Below, one piece after another: positions 11,451-25,800 of a stretch of 64,000 nucleotides of DNA (the stretch's first letter is position 1; every line of letters starts with the position of its first letter). Made by a program: the position numbers and the translations under genes. The DNA is from Lepidonotus clava (taxonomy: Eukaryota; Annelida; Polychaeta; Phyllodocida; Polynoidae), in NCBI GenBank assembly GCA_936440205.1, contig OW387145.1, forward strand, positions 28,957,075 to 29,021,074. The letters run 5' to 3'. The notes below the pieces were generated by a model, which did no database searches, was not told the DNA's origin, and saw only the letters and a list, made by a program, of their open reading frames with translations.

Positions 11451-14400
11451 TGGCATCTTCCACTGTTAGGCTATAACTTATTATGTAAAAAAACAACAAC
11501 CTGGTATCAAAGGGGTGGTCAAGGGGTTTCTTTGTTTGCCTTTAAATTGGCATTTCCATTCTGCCGCTTTGACTCCCTCAGTGCGAGTGTTATCTGACAG
11601 ATCATTATCTCGTAGCAGAGGACGTCTTGTTGCAGAATGAGACATTTATTCAAAACATAGACATATCTTAGGTATCTTGAAGCTTAAAACCAACAAGCTT
11701 GTGAGTATGTGACCATCTATTAAAAAAATGATGTCAGCAATGCCAATGCAAACTTATGTAGCCTCTCCACCATTGTTGTCATGGCGTAACGATAATCAAA
11801 TATCTAAATTGTGTTTGTTTGTTATGAATTTGTGACCAGAAAGTTCCTCTGTAAACCTCTAATAACTGATCCTCCCTCATCCAGAGCCTGGGTGTTTTTA
11901 AGCGGTCAATTACTATGCCAGGAAAACATCTACACATGACCAACAATCTGAAATGTTAATCATTTTGTTGCACAGGTTAAACCTCCTCCCATTGTTTTAA
12001 GCAAATTGTTGACTTTTTCCACACAGAAATAATGTCCTCAGCAGGATCCTGCCTAGATCGTGATCATCACAGCATTGGAGGTGACACCTGTGAACATCTA
12101 ATCAAGCTACGTGGGACAATTACCCGGCCAGTCTTAAAGCTAATTCTTGCCTCCCAAAGACAGAACGCTCCCACCTTCCATAGCCCGAAGCAATACGCCT
12201 ACTGTACAGCATAAGCGTTTTAAGGAGCCGTCTGGAAAGTTCACAGTTAACTTTAAATCTATTTCCCCTGGGGAAATATGTAGGAACCGTCTGAGATATT
12301 TTAGACTGTCTGAGTGTCTGTCACGGCGCTTGGAAGATAATGAAAATTGACATCCGAGAATAAGAAAGATTTGCAGGTACATAGAGCATATTTGATAACT
12401 GTGTAGTGTTTTCTAGAGCTGAGTATATTTGATAAACTGTGTGATGTTTTTTTTCAAAGCTGGCCTGTAAATTGTATAAAAAGAATGTCTATTATAGAAG
12501 CTCATTTTGCTCTAACGGTAATATGTTGTCATTAATGCATTCTCTTCCTCTACAGTGCAGGCTGGCAGGTTTGTGTTGTATTATACAACCAAAGAAGCGT
12601 GATAATTGCGTTAATGGCGGTTCCTAAGGAGACACATACATGACAACATGGTGTGATAAAACCAATAATTAAAAAGCAGCCCTCAGCACTCGGCAATCCC
12701 CAAGTCGCCAGGCTGCACTGTCATTGCCTGCTAATCTGTGTCTTTCCGTGCCGAGAGAAATGCCACGCAGGTCGGCATTGCCATGTGAGGAGAGGTACTA
12801 CTACTGATAAAACCTAGACCCTTTACTCCATACAGTACCTGCATCCTCTCCCATCTCCGCCCAGACAATAACCTCGCCAGCCAGCTCTGAATGCTACATG
12901 CGTCGAGGAGGGAGACAGGAAATAAAGGCCCATTTACACGGCCAGCCTATGATGTAGCAGATTAGGATTATCATCAGGCCCTCTGCCAGTATGGAGGAAA
13001 AAAGACCAATGGGCCTCCAGGCGATTTCTCTAACCCTGGGAAAATAGCACCGATTAAAATGGAGTTTCTTTGAGGAGCCCCCGAGGCTGTAAAAATGTGT
13101 TTACGAATTGAGTTACTACTCCAGGGCATGATGTCGGATAATGTCTCGGGTATTTAAGGATGCGCCACACACTGGTGACACTGTGGGCCTCCTCAGGAGG
13201 GCCTCCGCCTATTGAAAAGTGGCGTTTCTTTGAGTCAGGAATAGGCGATAATGATGGGTGTCATCACCAACACTGAAGCCAACCGCATCTCTATAAAGGG
13301 GCAATATATGACGGGTTTCTACATAACGCCAAACCGTGCTGGTCGTTGGCCGTCCAGTATTAACCCTTTCCATATTCACCGACCGATGCTTGTTGGCGCC
13401 TATAGTCACTGGAAATATTTGTGTTTTTTTTATGATACTAAGGCTAATACTAGTTTTACTGGGGACCTTCCTTTAAGTCACATTTCCACCTTGCTGACTA
13501 ATCCTGCTGACTAGTTTTAGTCGGCAGCTGACTTCTGTTAACCGTTTCCAAACCTGGCAACTAACTATCGTTTTCAATTGACAAACAATTCCAATGTATG
13601 CATGTCTGCGGCAAACAACGGTAAGAAGTAAACTTTCATATAATTTGCATTGAAATGCTATGATACACCTTTGTCTTTCTGTTTGTGTTGCATTCCTTGT
13701 ATTGCATTTAGTACCTTCTCTATGTAATGTATGCCATTTGAGCTATTCCGTGTGATGTATTTTTTTCATCCACGTTTCCTTTCCAGACCATCTATTCCCC
13801 TGTCCTTGCTATGATATTGTAGTATTTGGAATTCCTTGTCTCACATTTATACATTGAACCTGGACATTTATGTTTTTTATTCTTAATGTTTTCCTTTGTA
13901 TTTCATTCAGTGTATTCTCCTATTGCTCACACCAGATATGTTTTCATGTCTGTTGGCTTAATAATACATATCCCATCCTTAAACCAGCTCTACCGTTGTT
14001 TTGTCACACATGCTTGAGCGGGCGAATGTTTTCTCACGATAATTCTGTTGCACTGGAAAGCCCCCTGTATGTGCTAATTAGAATTCCTTAATATGTTTCG
14101 GCATGTTTTCTCTTATCATTATACTTTATTGCACATCTATTCTATTTCGTCAACGTTGACACTCAAGGGCATCCACCTTGTACCCTTATCACATTTACTT
14201 TTCATAAGTTTTTAAATCTTACCCTTTTATTGCGTTTCAAGTTTACAGTAGGCCTTTGAGTTTCAAACTATTTCAATCTTTACTCGTATGATCCAAAACT
14301 CGATCAATAATAAACATAATGCTTCTCGATAGAGGTGCTCAACTATTCTAGCGAATACGCATAACCAGAAATGGGCAGTATACCATAGATATCACTACAT

Positions 14401-15470
14401 TAGGGGCTTTACTACAAGAACTGGATGCCTATAAAACGGTATTAATTGAAATACGATATTTACATGATTCATTAAACCAAATGGACATTATCACATGGAC
14501 CATTCAAACCCTAGCCAAAACAGTATGAATAACTCCTGTAACAGTCGATTCGGAGAAATGAACAGTCATAACCAGGAAAATAACAAGACTTGTTCGCTGT
14601 AGTCCCAGCCCTTTCTGTCTATTCTTTTCACAGTTAATCTGATAAGGATAATAGCGACGTTTCACCAGAACAGACGTCAGACATTGATTATCAATTCAGG
14701 GAACAATGCCCATTATACAATCATGGAAACTAGGCGATGCGTTTTTAGCTCGATTTCTACAGTGTTCTCAAGTAAATGTGGTGGTTTGTTCAAAATAGAT
14801 ATACTATGATACACACAGAGGAGCATAGTCATTCTGTCGTTTTATTTTGTTGTTGATTTTCACAAGACACTTCACAAGACCTTTGAAAATCAGTGTCTGA
14901 TGGTGGACGTGGCCTTTTGAATACCTGCAAGTCTCAGTTGATATAATTATGATCAACTTTCAATGAACAGATGTTCGTTCCCACCTAAAAGTAGGTAAAA
15001 TGAAGTAGGCCTACCTATATTTGCCTACTTTGTGGGCTTCCACATCCGCATGTAGATGATTTTCCAGCTATTTGAGATTTACAACACAATACTTAACCCT
15101 GAGATATAAGAATGTCCTTTATTTCTTGTACAAAATGAGTAAACCAGCTATCAAATGGTGAATAGAAAATCCTTCTAGGTTTATAGATCTGCAAACGGCC
15201 TGAGACTGAAATAAGTTTTGTTATGCTTTTAGTTAGATCGATTATCTTTTTAAGTGACGACCTTTATCAATCAAATATGTATGCAGTGTAGAGGCCTTAA
15301 TTTGCCAAAAATACGGGGTTCACTCCACAGGTCGACCAGATATAGGGAACTCGATGGTTAACAGGTAGGCCTACCCTTACTATACTTTTTTCTGTTTTTA
15401 GCCCATACGGTCTGGTTACCCGTTCTAGTAGTGGAATGCCTCATATAACAGATGTTCTCAGATTTTCATG
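11451..15470. other. Probable intron with a GC-richer island at 12.6-13.3 kb
   Basis: A small imperfect tandem duplication of about 37 bp lies at 12388-12462 (ATATTTGATA-ACTGTGT repeated). From 12640 to 13250 the sequence becomes GC-richer and contains words such as GCAGATTAGGATTATCATC and a near-palindrome GGGCCTCCTCAGGAGGGCC (about 13180-13200). No open frame there has convincing splice context. The rest is AT-rich and T-rich on the plus strand (13.6-14.3 kb), without identifiable repeats. Confidence 0.3.
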
Positions 15471-16061
15471 CACTGAAAACACAAAGTTATCAAAAGTGGT
15501 GCCAAGGTTGTCTGTGTTTTTTTATACAAAAAATCTTATTTATTAATAGTTTCATGTTGTAGATATCATAGTCCATAATATTGGCTTCCTATCATCTTAT
15601 TACTAGTTATTAGGTATGGCCATTACACAAAGGAGGCCTATGAGTTGTATGTTTTTTGACACCAATCACTTACAACACTTTGTCATAGACAGAGGCAATG
15701 ACAACCTTGAGCTGTCGTTTTAGGCATCGTTCACTTACAACCCTAGGGTTGTCAGGCAGGACTTTTGACTTCTCATTTTCTTCTGTGACAACCCTATGAC
15801 AACTCAATTTTCATTTTTGCTTCTCTGATGACCTTTTTGGTCCAAAGTAGTCAGGAGAAAATGACAACCTTCGGGTCGTCATCCAGCCTCAAAGTTCACA
15901 ATGACAACCCTCTGACCACCCCCAAATTGTCATAGGGTTGTCACAAGGTCGTCACACAGCATCAATGGCCTGAAATGAGCCCTGCTCTGCCCCAAAAAGT
16001 CACCTATGACAACCCTCTGACAACTTTAAAGTGGCTCTCTGACGACTTTGTGTTTTCAGTG
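15471..16061. mobile_element. Non-autonomous CACTG-ended DNA transposon (EnSpm/CACTA-like), 591 bp
   Basis: It starts with CACTGAAAACACAAAGT (15471-15487) and ends with the exact inverted complement (16045-16061), a perfect 17-bp terminal inverted repeat. The dinucleotide TG flanks both sides (15469-15470 and 16062-16063), consistent with a 2-bp target duplication. The interior holds many copies of a TGACAACCCT-type motif in both orientations, especially from 15690 to 16030. Short motif repeats near the ends are typical of EnSpm/CACTA elements, where they bind the transposase. No transposase frame is present, so it depended on a partner elsewhere. Class assignment rests on the CACT(A/G) ends and subterminal repeats and is inference. 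Confidence 0.8.
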
Positions 16062-16063
16062 TG

Positions 16064-19000
16064 TGCTAGATGCTCACTGACTTAGCTATCTTGAATCAAA
16101 AAGGACTCAAACACCTTTGATATTGTACCAGGCAAGTATACCGCATCATGAACATATTTGACTTATGGTTATCTGATTTTGTAAAGATCTATAATGGTCC
16201 TTAATACATCCATTCCCCACCAACGCTCTTTTCGAGCACTGCTCTGTACTCTATGAGGTGCCATACCTTGCAATTGGTGGCATATTCTTTTGGGAGGGTC
16301 ATGCACATTTTCAGGCCAATATATAAGTATGCATAGAGTTGTTAGATATGCCAATAAGGCCCATGAAAGGAATAGTTTTATTGCACATAGTTCTTAAGGG
16401 GCTTGCACGATGCAAAGATACCAGTCATAATGCTCCACTTGTTTTGGACTTTTGATCTGTCTGACATGACCTCCCTTTACAGACCTGTGGAATAATTTGT
16501 TTATGTGTTTCATTCATCAATTATTCTAACCTCCACCCCAACCTGAGTACACAGAAACACTAATCTCTTACACATTTCTCCATTGTTTTGGACGTTCTGG
16601 ATACAAATATCGAAAACCTGTAGGTCGGTATGGTATCAATTCTGTATCGTAATAGTCAGAATGAAACGAGCTGCTCATGATTCATAGGTTTAATAAAAGA
16701 ATACTGGGAAAAAACATTCCATTCCGTCAACAACTTGGAGCATGGGTCTCTAATTTCAGGTTACACATGTACATGTCCTACCCTTTTCGACACGCGAATC
16801 TGGGCACAACTGAAATGGAGTTGCCTACTCCCCCGGGTACATAATTATATTGTATTGCTGATTCGTTTCATGTAAAGCAAACGTAACAGGTTGGTCTGAA
16901 AATTTAGAATGGGTATTCTTTTCCATTTCTTTGCTGTCGAACTGTCCTTGTCAAATGGTCATACGTCTGGGGTTACCCAGTAGGAAAAAGCAAAAACAAG
17001 GAGCAGCTACTAGTAGTCTTTAAAAACATGATCTGTTGCGATGAGACGTCGTATGATGTCCTATGGCCCCGTAGGTCTCATAGCTATTGTGCGAGAACAA
17101 AGGAAAGCCTAAGGTGCTTTTTGGCAATAGGAAATCCGCTCTGGGGTGAATAGAGAAAAATAGGCTTTTTGCAGATACATCCGTACAGGCAAGGGAAACA
17201 AGGACGGAGCCTGTCGGCGTGTGCTTTACGGGATAATCTACTGTCACAGATAACACTAATCTTCATGCTTTCCATTCAGGACAGGCAGAAAGGAGATAAG
17301 TTGATTAACCCGTCCCCCAGGCAGGGCTAGGCGGTGGAGGACTCTCCCAACCCCCTGGCGGTACCCTAACCTCGGCCGGCCCCCTACTCCCCTGCCACCG
17401 GGAGGGAAATGGACCAGGCGAATCAACACGTGCTGGGACGGGGCCTCGTGCTTCAGTGGCCGGCTGAGAGGGTTTGTGTGTACATATAGGGACGAGGGAT
17501 GGGCCGCAGGGGCGACAGGGGAGAGGTGGAAAAGGGTTTCATTTTCTCTCTTATTTTTCTGTGATTTGTTTTTGGGTTACCCTTTTATTTGTATACAACC
17601 CGGGATATAAGATGAGATAGCTGCGATTGTTTCATCAATGAGTGTATTGGAAAGATCAGGTTCTATATCAGGGGCGTAGCCAGCCAAGAAAAAAAGAGGA
17701 AAAGGTCAGCCTTTCTTAGCACATGCGTCTATGATATAGCTGGGGTCACACTAAATCATTCTATAAGTGAATGGGACTTATACGTTCGAGGATATTGTCC
17801 CCTTTTTGTAATCTCTTACTAGGTATCTGTCATGTAAATGTAGTTTCTTTCTAGTGATCTGCTGAGAAGATGCAGTTTCCTATGCTAAATGAAAGTAGTC
17901 TTCTCATAATTTGCCATGCCGATACAGTCTCCTCTAACTCTTTCCCATGGATACCATTTCCTTGTCATCTGTCACATGGACGCAGACCTTTGTTCATTAT
18001 CTATCGTAGGGAAACAATAACAGTATACAGAATAACATATCTATTGAAATGTAAACATTTATTTTTATATACACCTTCGGATTCGTTTCAAATTGTACAA
18101 ATTTATAAGGTGAGAATCCTTGGGGTAACTTCACCATTTAGAGGAATAGCCAGATAGTCTGTAACGTTACAACATTGTCAATTGTAAAAACAGTGACCTT
18201 TTCAAACTAAGGGAAATATTCATAACAGAGACATTTTAAACCTTAGAACGAATACCTGCATGTGAAGGATTTAACTTTACTATTACCTGTGCCAAAGTCG
18301 ATTTAATCATGGTCATATTTGGTCTCCATTGTCACCAGGATAAAATATAACGAGTCCTGATTCTCTGCTACAAAAACTCTCTCTTCTCTTCCTCCAAAAT
18401 TCATTAGCACCTTTGCCCTCCCCATGAAATGACCTGTGTGGTATAAATCTCCAATCTTTAGTTACTCCTTTCAAAAAAACGATTGCCTCTGTCCCACAAA
18501 AATGTAATGGCTATAAAAAAAATATAGCGGAAATGTGTGACATGAATTGCACCATTACTCACCCATTTAATGTTAAAAGAGTATCTGTCTTCTCTTTAAC
18601 AAAAACAAGATTTATGTCGTTGTAAAAAGAATGTGGCACATAAATCCTGATTAGCTAATAACTCAGTTATATTAAAAGATACTTTCAGAACATAAACTCA
18701 TATCTTAGCGAAAGATTTATTTGTGGCGTCAACTCAACAATGTTAAAGATTCAGGTTTTAGGTTTTACACGGCTACTGAAGTTGTCTCATCGATTCCTCC
18801 CACGTTTGGGCGTTAATAAATATCGGTTAGATGATGTCCGCAATGACACTTCGATATTGATCCACATGAGTCTTGTTCAGAAGAGTCCTCTGTAAGTTTT
18901 TGGCGGCTCTCAAGGAGAATTCAGGACTTGCCTTAGAAACTACCTCATTTCCTTTCATCACCATTCACCAGTCTAACCCATAAGGGCTTAGGATTTCTGT

Positions 19001-22000
19001 AGGGAAATCAATAGCGAACTTGTCTCTAGATCCAATGGAACCATTGCCGGTAACTGGTTGCTCTGGTGTTTAAATCAGTAAAGTTGTTGAAAACTAGCAG
19101 ATATATTATGTAAAGGAAAATTGTAGATCAACATGTGAAAATCATATCGCTATCGCTAAATAGCAGTATATAAAGGACAGGGTGTGTCTAAGTAGAATAC
19201 TGGCTAAATCAAGGGCCGATCTAGGGGATTGAATAGGGTGGCGCCTGAATGCTCGTTTTGGTGAAGTCCCAAATTACATCGAAACAATAGGAAATGGCCC
19301 CGGGGAAATGGGGAGGCCCGGTGTGGGAACGAGGGACGCTTCATGCCTTCATGCAACCAGTTTTACTCAAAAGAGAGTTTGTTTCTAAGGTAAAGGGATT
19401 TGAAAATATATGCTAAATACGAAGATACTAGAAAAGAGTGTCTCAATGGCTGACACCTTTCAGGGTAATGCTCTCCATGTTTTGGCCATTTTAGGTATTT
19501 TATGGGCAGACACATTTTTAAACCGTTCTCACGACCACATTGACAATATCTCGTTGTGTTTATGTACCCGTATGTTTATTTTCCCACCCTTTATGGATTT
19601 CGGTTACCCTCATAAAGCTCTGTGAAATGCGCGAAATCTGAAAAAAGAAGTGTTTATTTCATCCCAGGATTCGTGAAAATGAAGAAAGGGTTGGTTTCTT
19701 TTTGCACATGAAAAACTTGTATTTAATACGAATGCGGAAATACGGCCGTTTTCAATGTACGCGTACGGTGATAGTCGGTATGAATACATCCTTGTAACTT
19801 GTCGTTACTGTAAGAGCCAGTTATTCAGTAGTTTATTTCATGTTTGAATGGTGACTGGCATTTCTCCTGATCCACATTTTCTGAAACAAGGGAGCACAAT
19901 TGGGCATCCAAAAAATTGCATGTCTATGAAAAGAGTGTCCAAAACCCATATAGGAGAAGACAGGTTCCAACTTATAATGGTTGAGTGGGGGGTAGACCTA
20001 CTGGGCATTTAAGCCTTTCCCCTATAAATCCAACACCGGTGGACGAACTCCGAGGACCGATCTAGGTAGGCTAGATATTGGTCTGTACCGAAACGCCGGA
20101 GGCCCAGGGCTATATAGTGCCTAGAGGGGAAAATGTCTGGGATACCATTTATTGACATAAAAAACAGGAACTGTAAGAGTGCGGACATTTGTCACTGCAG
20201 CATATACCTAGAGATCTATAGGCTAACATTACAGGACAACAGGTGACGGCACAATTGGGTAAAAAGGACTCCATAGCTGGAGTCTGGTCTGTTGTATAGG
20301 GACGATATCGGGGGCAGGTGAGGGACTGCACAGGGTAGAGGTATATCTAGGGGGATCCCTAGAGAGCAACAGTATTTATTGGAGACATGGACTAATTTAT
20401 ATCAGGTTTGAGAGTACTGTAGTTCCATTCATTTCGCCCTGAAAGGCAAATGGGAGGATGGTAAACAAACCACAGGGCATTTGGACATTGGAGCATAAGC
20501 CTTTTCTTAAGGCAAACCAAAGGCTCTAGGAGATTTATCTATCAATGTAACAGCTGAAGTTGAAATTCGAACGTTCCACTACATTAATGACTTCCATATA
20601 TTTTTATCCTAAATCTGTTTTTGCACATGTTACATAATCTTTGTACATGTTTGTACATACATTGAACCGCCTTATAATTATATCAGAAATAATTATGCAA
20701 ACACGTACAAAGACGTCCCCTAATGTTAACAGGGCCCTGTAGGCCAGGGTATCGTCGGTCAATCTATAGGGCATGAGAATGGTTACTAACAACTTTTATT
20801 ATCAGTCTAAGTTTTTTTTATCAATAAAGTCGTAGTTATTCTAAAGTGGTTTTCCGAATGCACCAACTTTATCTTTTTCTTTATCGTTGTTGTATATGTA
20901 TTTGATAACAGCAGTGACTTTCCCTTGAAATACATAGAGAATTCTAAGTTATCAGCAGCACATGTACATAAACAGGGTAATACTTCATAACAACATCAGC
21001 AAAATGAATGGCTATATCAAGTTATCCCGTCCTCACTTCAAGCCACTGCATTAGGATACGGCTTGAAAGGCCTCGCTCTATTCTATACACAAAGTAATTA
21101 CTATCGGTATTAATTAACCTGTTCACATAGGTAGAGGCAGCTTTGAGGGAGGTATTGATAACGAGGCCTTTATTCCATTGTTAACCAGACTAGCACCCAA
21201 ATGTCAAAGGGCCAAACTGGAATAATGAAAAAGGCCAAACATGAGAGATTCGACACTCCACTGATACATTATTTAATCAGGGGAACAGACTAAATTTCCC
21301 TACTATATACTTCAATGAATCTGTAACGTTGCATTATTATCCAGTGAAATTTATATGTTACACAAATGACTATAGGCTTCACCTTACTTCAGAATGTAAT
21401 TATAATGACATAGGCTGGTGATTAACTTACATCATAGATAGTGATCCTAACTAGAGTGGGTCTAATAAATCTACACCTTAAAGGTAGCTGACTCACGAAA
21501 ACAGGCACAGTCAGCATATTTACTTTTTTATGGTGTTGATACAAGGATGATTTTAAATTGCAATTAGGCTAATTGATATTTTCTTCTAATGAGACTTCTC
21601 TACTTGATATCAAGCTGTGTGATAAGGTACACCGTTGCGGCCATCTCATCTAAGTTTCCCTACCAAGGATTGCTGATTCCCTGAAATTTAATGCACCAAT
21701 AGATTGATTCAAGATGTGTTCTGGGAAAACTGTAGACATACTCATTACTTAAACACTACCATCTGGAACTGCTTTTCTCGTTGTCGCTGGTTATAATTGT
21801 CTTTTCCAAGAGAATATATTCAAAAGGCACTGAGTAAACCAATATATGTTTAATTATAATCACTGAATTCTTTTCACAGTTATATTTTTGTACGATGGCA
21901 AATCATTGAGAGATTTACAAATACTGTCATGAAATCAGGATTGAGGCTGTAGACATCGACAACTACCGTAATCTATTTCATCTAGTAAATTCGTTTTGCA

Positions 22001-22590
22001 TATGAATCAAATTAAGTGTTCCCCTAAACGAATAAAACATTACATATTAGTTTTTTAGAAGGTAAAATCCATGGCTTTGGTTATGCATAATAAATAGGGT
22101 GCGACGTAGGTGAAATGACACAACGGTTCCACGATTATATCATTTTACGCTGTACACTAGCGAGGGTTGGCCTACGTTGAGTATGTGTGTTATCTCTCTT
22201 CTTTGTACCATTTGAATTGAGATATGTAGTCACGCATATTGCAAATCGTTATACTCACCTGACAATCGTACAGATCACTTTGTATTTTTTACTCATGCAC
22301 ATTCAACGTCACGACATTGTCATTTTGCCAATGGAATACAGCAATAGACCTGCTGAACGGGGAAATAGGCTTTTCATTTTAGATCATTACATTTGATAGA
22401 TGGGAGAATTGTACCATCTATAATTGATCCCAAATGCTACATGGTATGTCATAGTGATCATAGTGCATACGGCAAAGTTTGTACATGAATGTCTGTTAGT
22501 CAGGTCTGTTTTGAACGACTCGTCTGTGAAATGTAAATTACTGAACTGTCTACTGTGATTATGTTATATTTTATCATCCGCACAGCCGGC
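16064..22590. other. Probable intron, AT-rich, with a GC-rich island and a transposon-end fragment
   Basis: An island at 17285-17510 is strongly GC-rich (CCCCCAGGCAGGG, CGGCCGGCCCC) without a splice-bounded frame, so it is a candidate regulatory element. At 17669 the word CAGGGGCGTAGCCAGCC resembles the start of invertebrate hAT-type elements, but no matching opposite end is found nearby. Open frames here (for example 17870..18157 and 22187..22396, plus) have no recognisable domain and look like chance. The remainder shows nothing I can name. Confidence 0.3.
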
Positions 22591-22641
22591 GAGCGGTGCG
22601 TACAGAGGCCAGTGTTTATAAACAGGCTGTACGTACCGCTC
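22591..22641. repeat. Hairpin with 15-bp arms
   Basis: GAGCGGTGCGTACAG (22591-22605) is matched by CTGTACGTACCGCTC (22627-22641), one mismatch in 15, across a 21-base loop. It sits directly before a second, larger hairpin, and the two may be parts of one foldback element. Confidence 0.7.
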
Positions 22642-22674
22642 CTTGTTGCAGTATTTAGAATTTCGTTTGGGTTA

Positions 22675-22832
22675 TAAAATATAGAAGAACCTTAGGGGTC
22701 GTCCTCGGGTGTGTGTACGACTCATGGGAATTGTACGACCCTCAGGCTTCGCCCTCTGGTCTTGACTATTCCCTCTGGGTCGTACACACACCCTCGGACG
22801 CCCCCCGCGGTTCTTCTTATATTAATACCTTA
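22675..22832. repeat. Large imperfect palindrome, probable foldback MITE
   Basis: The left arm, about 22684-22720, contains AGAAGAACC and CCTCGGGTGTGTGTACGAC. It is complementary to the right arm, about 22779-22817 (GTCGTACACACACCCTCGG and GGTTCTTCT). The outer AT-rich flanks (ATAAAATAT / ATATTAATACC) are also loosely complementary. The loop of about 58 bases contains further GTACGAC words. The arms and GC content are unlike the flanks, suggesting a small inserted foldback element. No target duplication is certain. Confidence 0.65.
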
Positions 22833-25800
22833 ATAAACACTATATGCCCTACGTTAATAGATATGCTATTAAAAGAAGATTAATACGGTATTTTGCTTTC
22901 AATATGTGATCCGAACCCAACAGAAATACCGCCTTATATTTCCATGATCTAAGGTATTGAAATCGATATGATAAAACACACAGGAAATTCGCCTCGCACA
23001 TCAAAGCAGTGAGGACTACGTCTCAGTTTTTGTCGAGCCCTTTGATGAGATTAGTATCGACCTACTACACTGAGTACATTTAGCGTGTAATGCTAGGCAA
23101 ACGGCTCAAAGATGTCCATCCCTTTTCATCCGTTATAGAAACACCACTCTGATGTGGAGCATACCACTGCGAGGAATCAACTTGCAAGGTTCAAACAAAG
23201 TAGGTCTAGAGGCCTGCTGGAAAGTGGTAGTTCAGATGATGTAAATTATGGAAAACAACTGCTGAACTAACTACATCTATTTCAACAGACACTCTTAAAG
23301 AAATAACTGATGATTGCAACAGTTTCGTCTAAATCATTGTATTGAAAATCAATTGATGCTGAGGTTTGAAATCATGCAGTGACTGAGGCATCTTTTTCTC
23401 TAAATTTCATTTATCTATCAACTATATACATTCACATACATGCACACCTCACAAAAGTATAATAATCCAAATCCCTCCGGTATGTATAACAAAACAGAAA
23501 AGAAATGTAAGAAATCTAAGGTGCTGACCAGAAGACTTTTCTTTCATTTGTTGTTCCTAAACCTGAGTCAAGTAGAAATGATTATTAGGCATTATGCCTT
23601 ATATCTAGAAACGAATTACAATGAGGGACATGCGATAACCTTTCCATGGGCTTATTTAATCAATTTGGTAGCTTTGATCTTCGAAGAGCCATGCCTTGAA
23701 CTCGGTCCAAAATAGGTTCAAGGGAGTACCATCTCATTTGGACAGTCTTGAAAATGTAGTGCTCAGTTGCCAGGACCAACAGTGTTATTTAGTTTGCCGA
23801 GTACATCTCTCATCTACATTTTTTGTACTGTGCTATTTCCATCCTTAGATAAAAACAGGTTGTCAATTATGGTTTAGAAAGAGATTTATGTCTGATCTGT
23901 TCAGATGAAGCTTCAGACCAATTTTTCATGCAGGTTTTCTAGTAAATTCTAATACATAGGCAAGGGAAATACAGATGTGATTACCTATATCCAATGTATA
24001 ACTTTTTTTCTGATGGACGTACATGCATATGGACAAAAGAATTCTAATTTGAGGTACATGAAAACTGTGCCAATCACTGCTCATAGGCTAGTGTACATAC
24101 ATCACTATAATTATATATATGACCTTATGCCAGGGCCACTCGGCAGCGGTGGTTACAGGGCAAATGGAGGAACATACCACGCATTTACCCTAACTTTCAA
24201 ACCAACAGGCCGAAGGCTGTGGTAGCCTTTACAATATAGGGGCGTAATCCTGTTGTCACTATTCTACGATAGGAGCCTTTGAAGTATGAGCACCAGAAAG
24301 AAAATTCCGGGTATAAATGCCCTCTATTTGATCTATACTGTATATCTTATGCTAACCCCAGTTTTTATCCACGCACAGAGCTGACTAACACCTTCATAGT
24401 CATAATAGTTCTGAAGTTGGCAATTTCATATGATCCTCTCTTTACCTTTTAGAACCTATTCACTTTTTTTTTCACAAATAGACAAATATACTTCAGATCT
24501 GCAGTAATGTCTGTGGTATAAGGTATAGGCAACGAGCTACCCCAGTGAGCCGGAGGATGCATTGACAACCAAAAGGTGGGGAAATCAATGAGCTTTGGCA
24601 ACACGCCTTAAATATTCATTGAGAAAAAATCAGTACTCTGTGGCCCAGACCTTGATTTAAAAAGAGAAGGCAGGTTCCTTCGCTGAAACTGGCCAGCCAA
24701 GTACTCAAGTCAAAAACCATTTAAGTAGTGAAGCAATAATTGATTTAATATTGATTTAATTATGCAAAACATCAAGGCCACTTTTTGTATAGTTTTTGAT
24801 CTTGGCAGGCGGTTAGTTATCTTTCGACTGAGTCAAAGAATGATGATAAGGGGAGGATAGAAATTGCTGAGCCTTTCAAGGCACTATTATGTAAAACCAC
24901 GATGGAAATTTTAATCTATTATCTATCTTAAAAGTAACAAAGCTAATCCAACATTTTGTATTTAACTATTAAGCAATTTCTTAACTATTGTATGTCAAGG
25001 ATACTAAAGCCGTTTCCATCAGTACTGTGTCACATCAGCTATGTCAGTTAAGTGTTTACCTAATGGAGTCCTGGTAGACAGTCAGTACTAGGTCTGCCCC
25101 CCCCCCCTCGGACGTCCATTGGAGCCCCATATCCCATCTGTCACTCGGTGTGTTAGGACGGGGACAGGGGATGTGTAAAGGGAAGTAGCTTGTATTGTAT
25201 ACAGCGTTGGGTGTGGCTGGAGCCAGCTGGAGCTCTGGTAGGACCTATAGACCCTTTGTAGAGAAGGTCACATAATCAGAGAGGATCATGTGATAATAAT
25301 TATCAACTATCATAATTATTATGATGTGGTGACCATTACCATGAGATCCTTAGATGACAAGAATTGAATCAGGGTTCCGTACCCAATTTAGATATTTTAG
25401 ATATGATGATATACAAATGACTTAAAATACCAACAGATCATTTACCCATAAAAGGATGACATTAATTTTTATGCTTTTAGAAATTAAATCTCTAACTGAT
25501 CACCAATATGGCAGCTAGTCCCTGTCTTAGCGCTACAACGAGGCGTCTGCGTCTCCACTCTAGGTGTTGCCACAAAACTGATGCTGATAAAATACTAGAA
25601 GTATATGAAGTATTTACAATAATATTCGCCTATAATCAATGTACTCATACAATAGCAAAATCCTCATTCCTACTTCAATCTAAGCTAATGTCTGTATAGC
25701 AGGTCTCTACAACTTTTTCAATAGTGTGGCGCCCTGCTGGTGGATAGCCCTGAACCAAACGGTTGGGGTATGGTTTCAAATGGGACCAGGCTCAAAACGT

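Noticed and set aside
10510-11597. Overlapping frames of 60-142 codons on both strands
   Set aside because: They fall in or next to the CpG-rich island where stop codons are rare; no recognisable domain or splice structure is seen.
17669-17690. CAGGGGCGTAGCCAGCC resembling a hAT-type terminus
   Set aside because: No matching inverted end or 8-bp duplication within several kilobases; kept only as a possible fragment.
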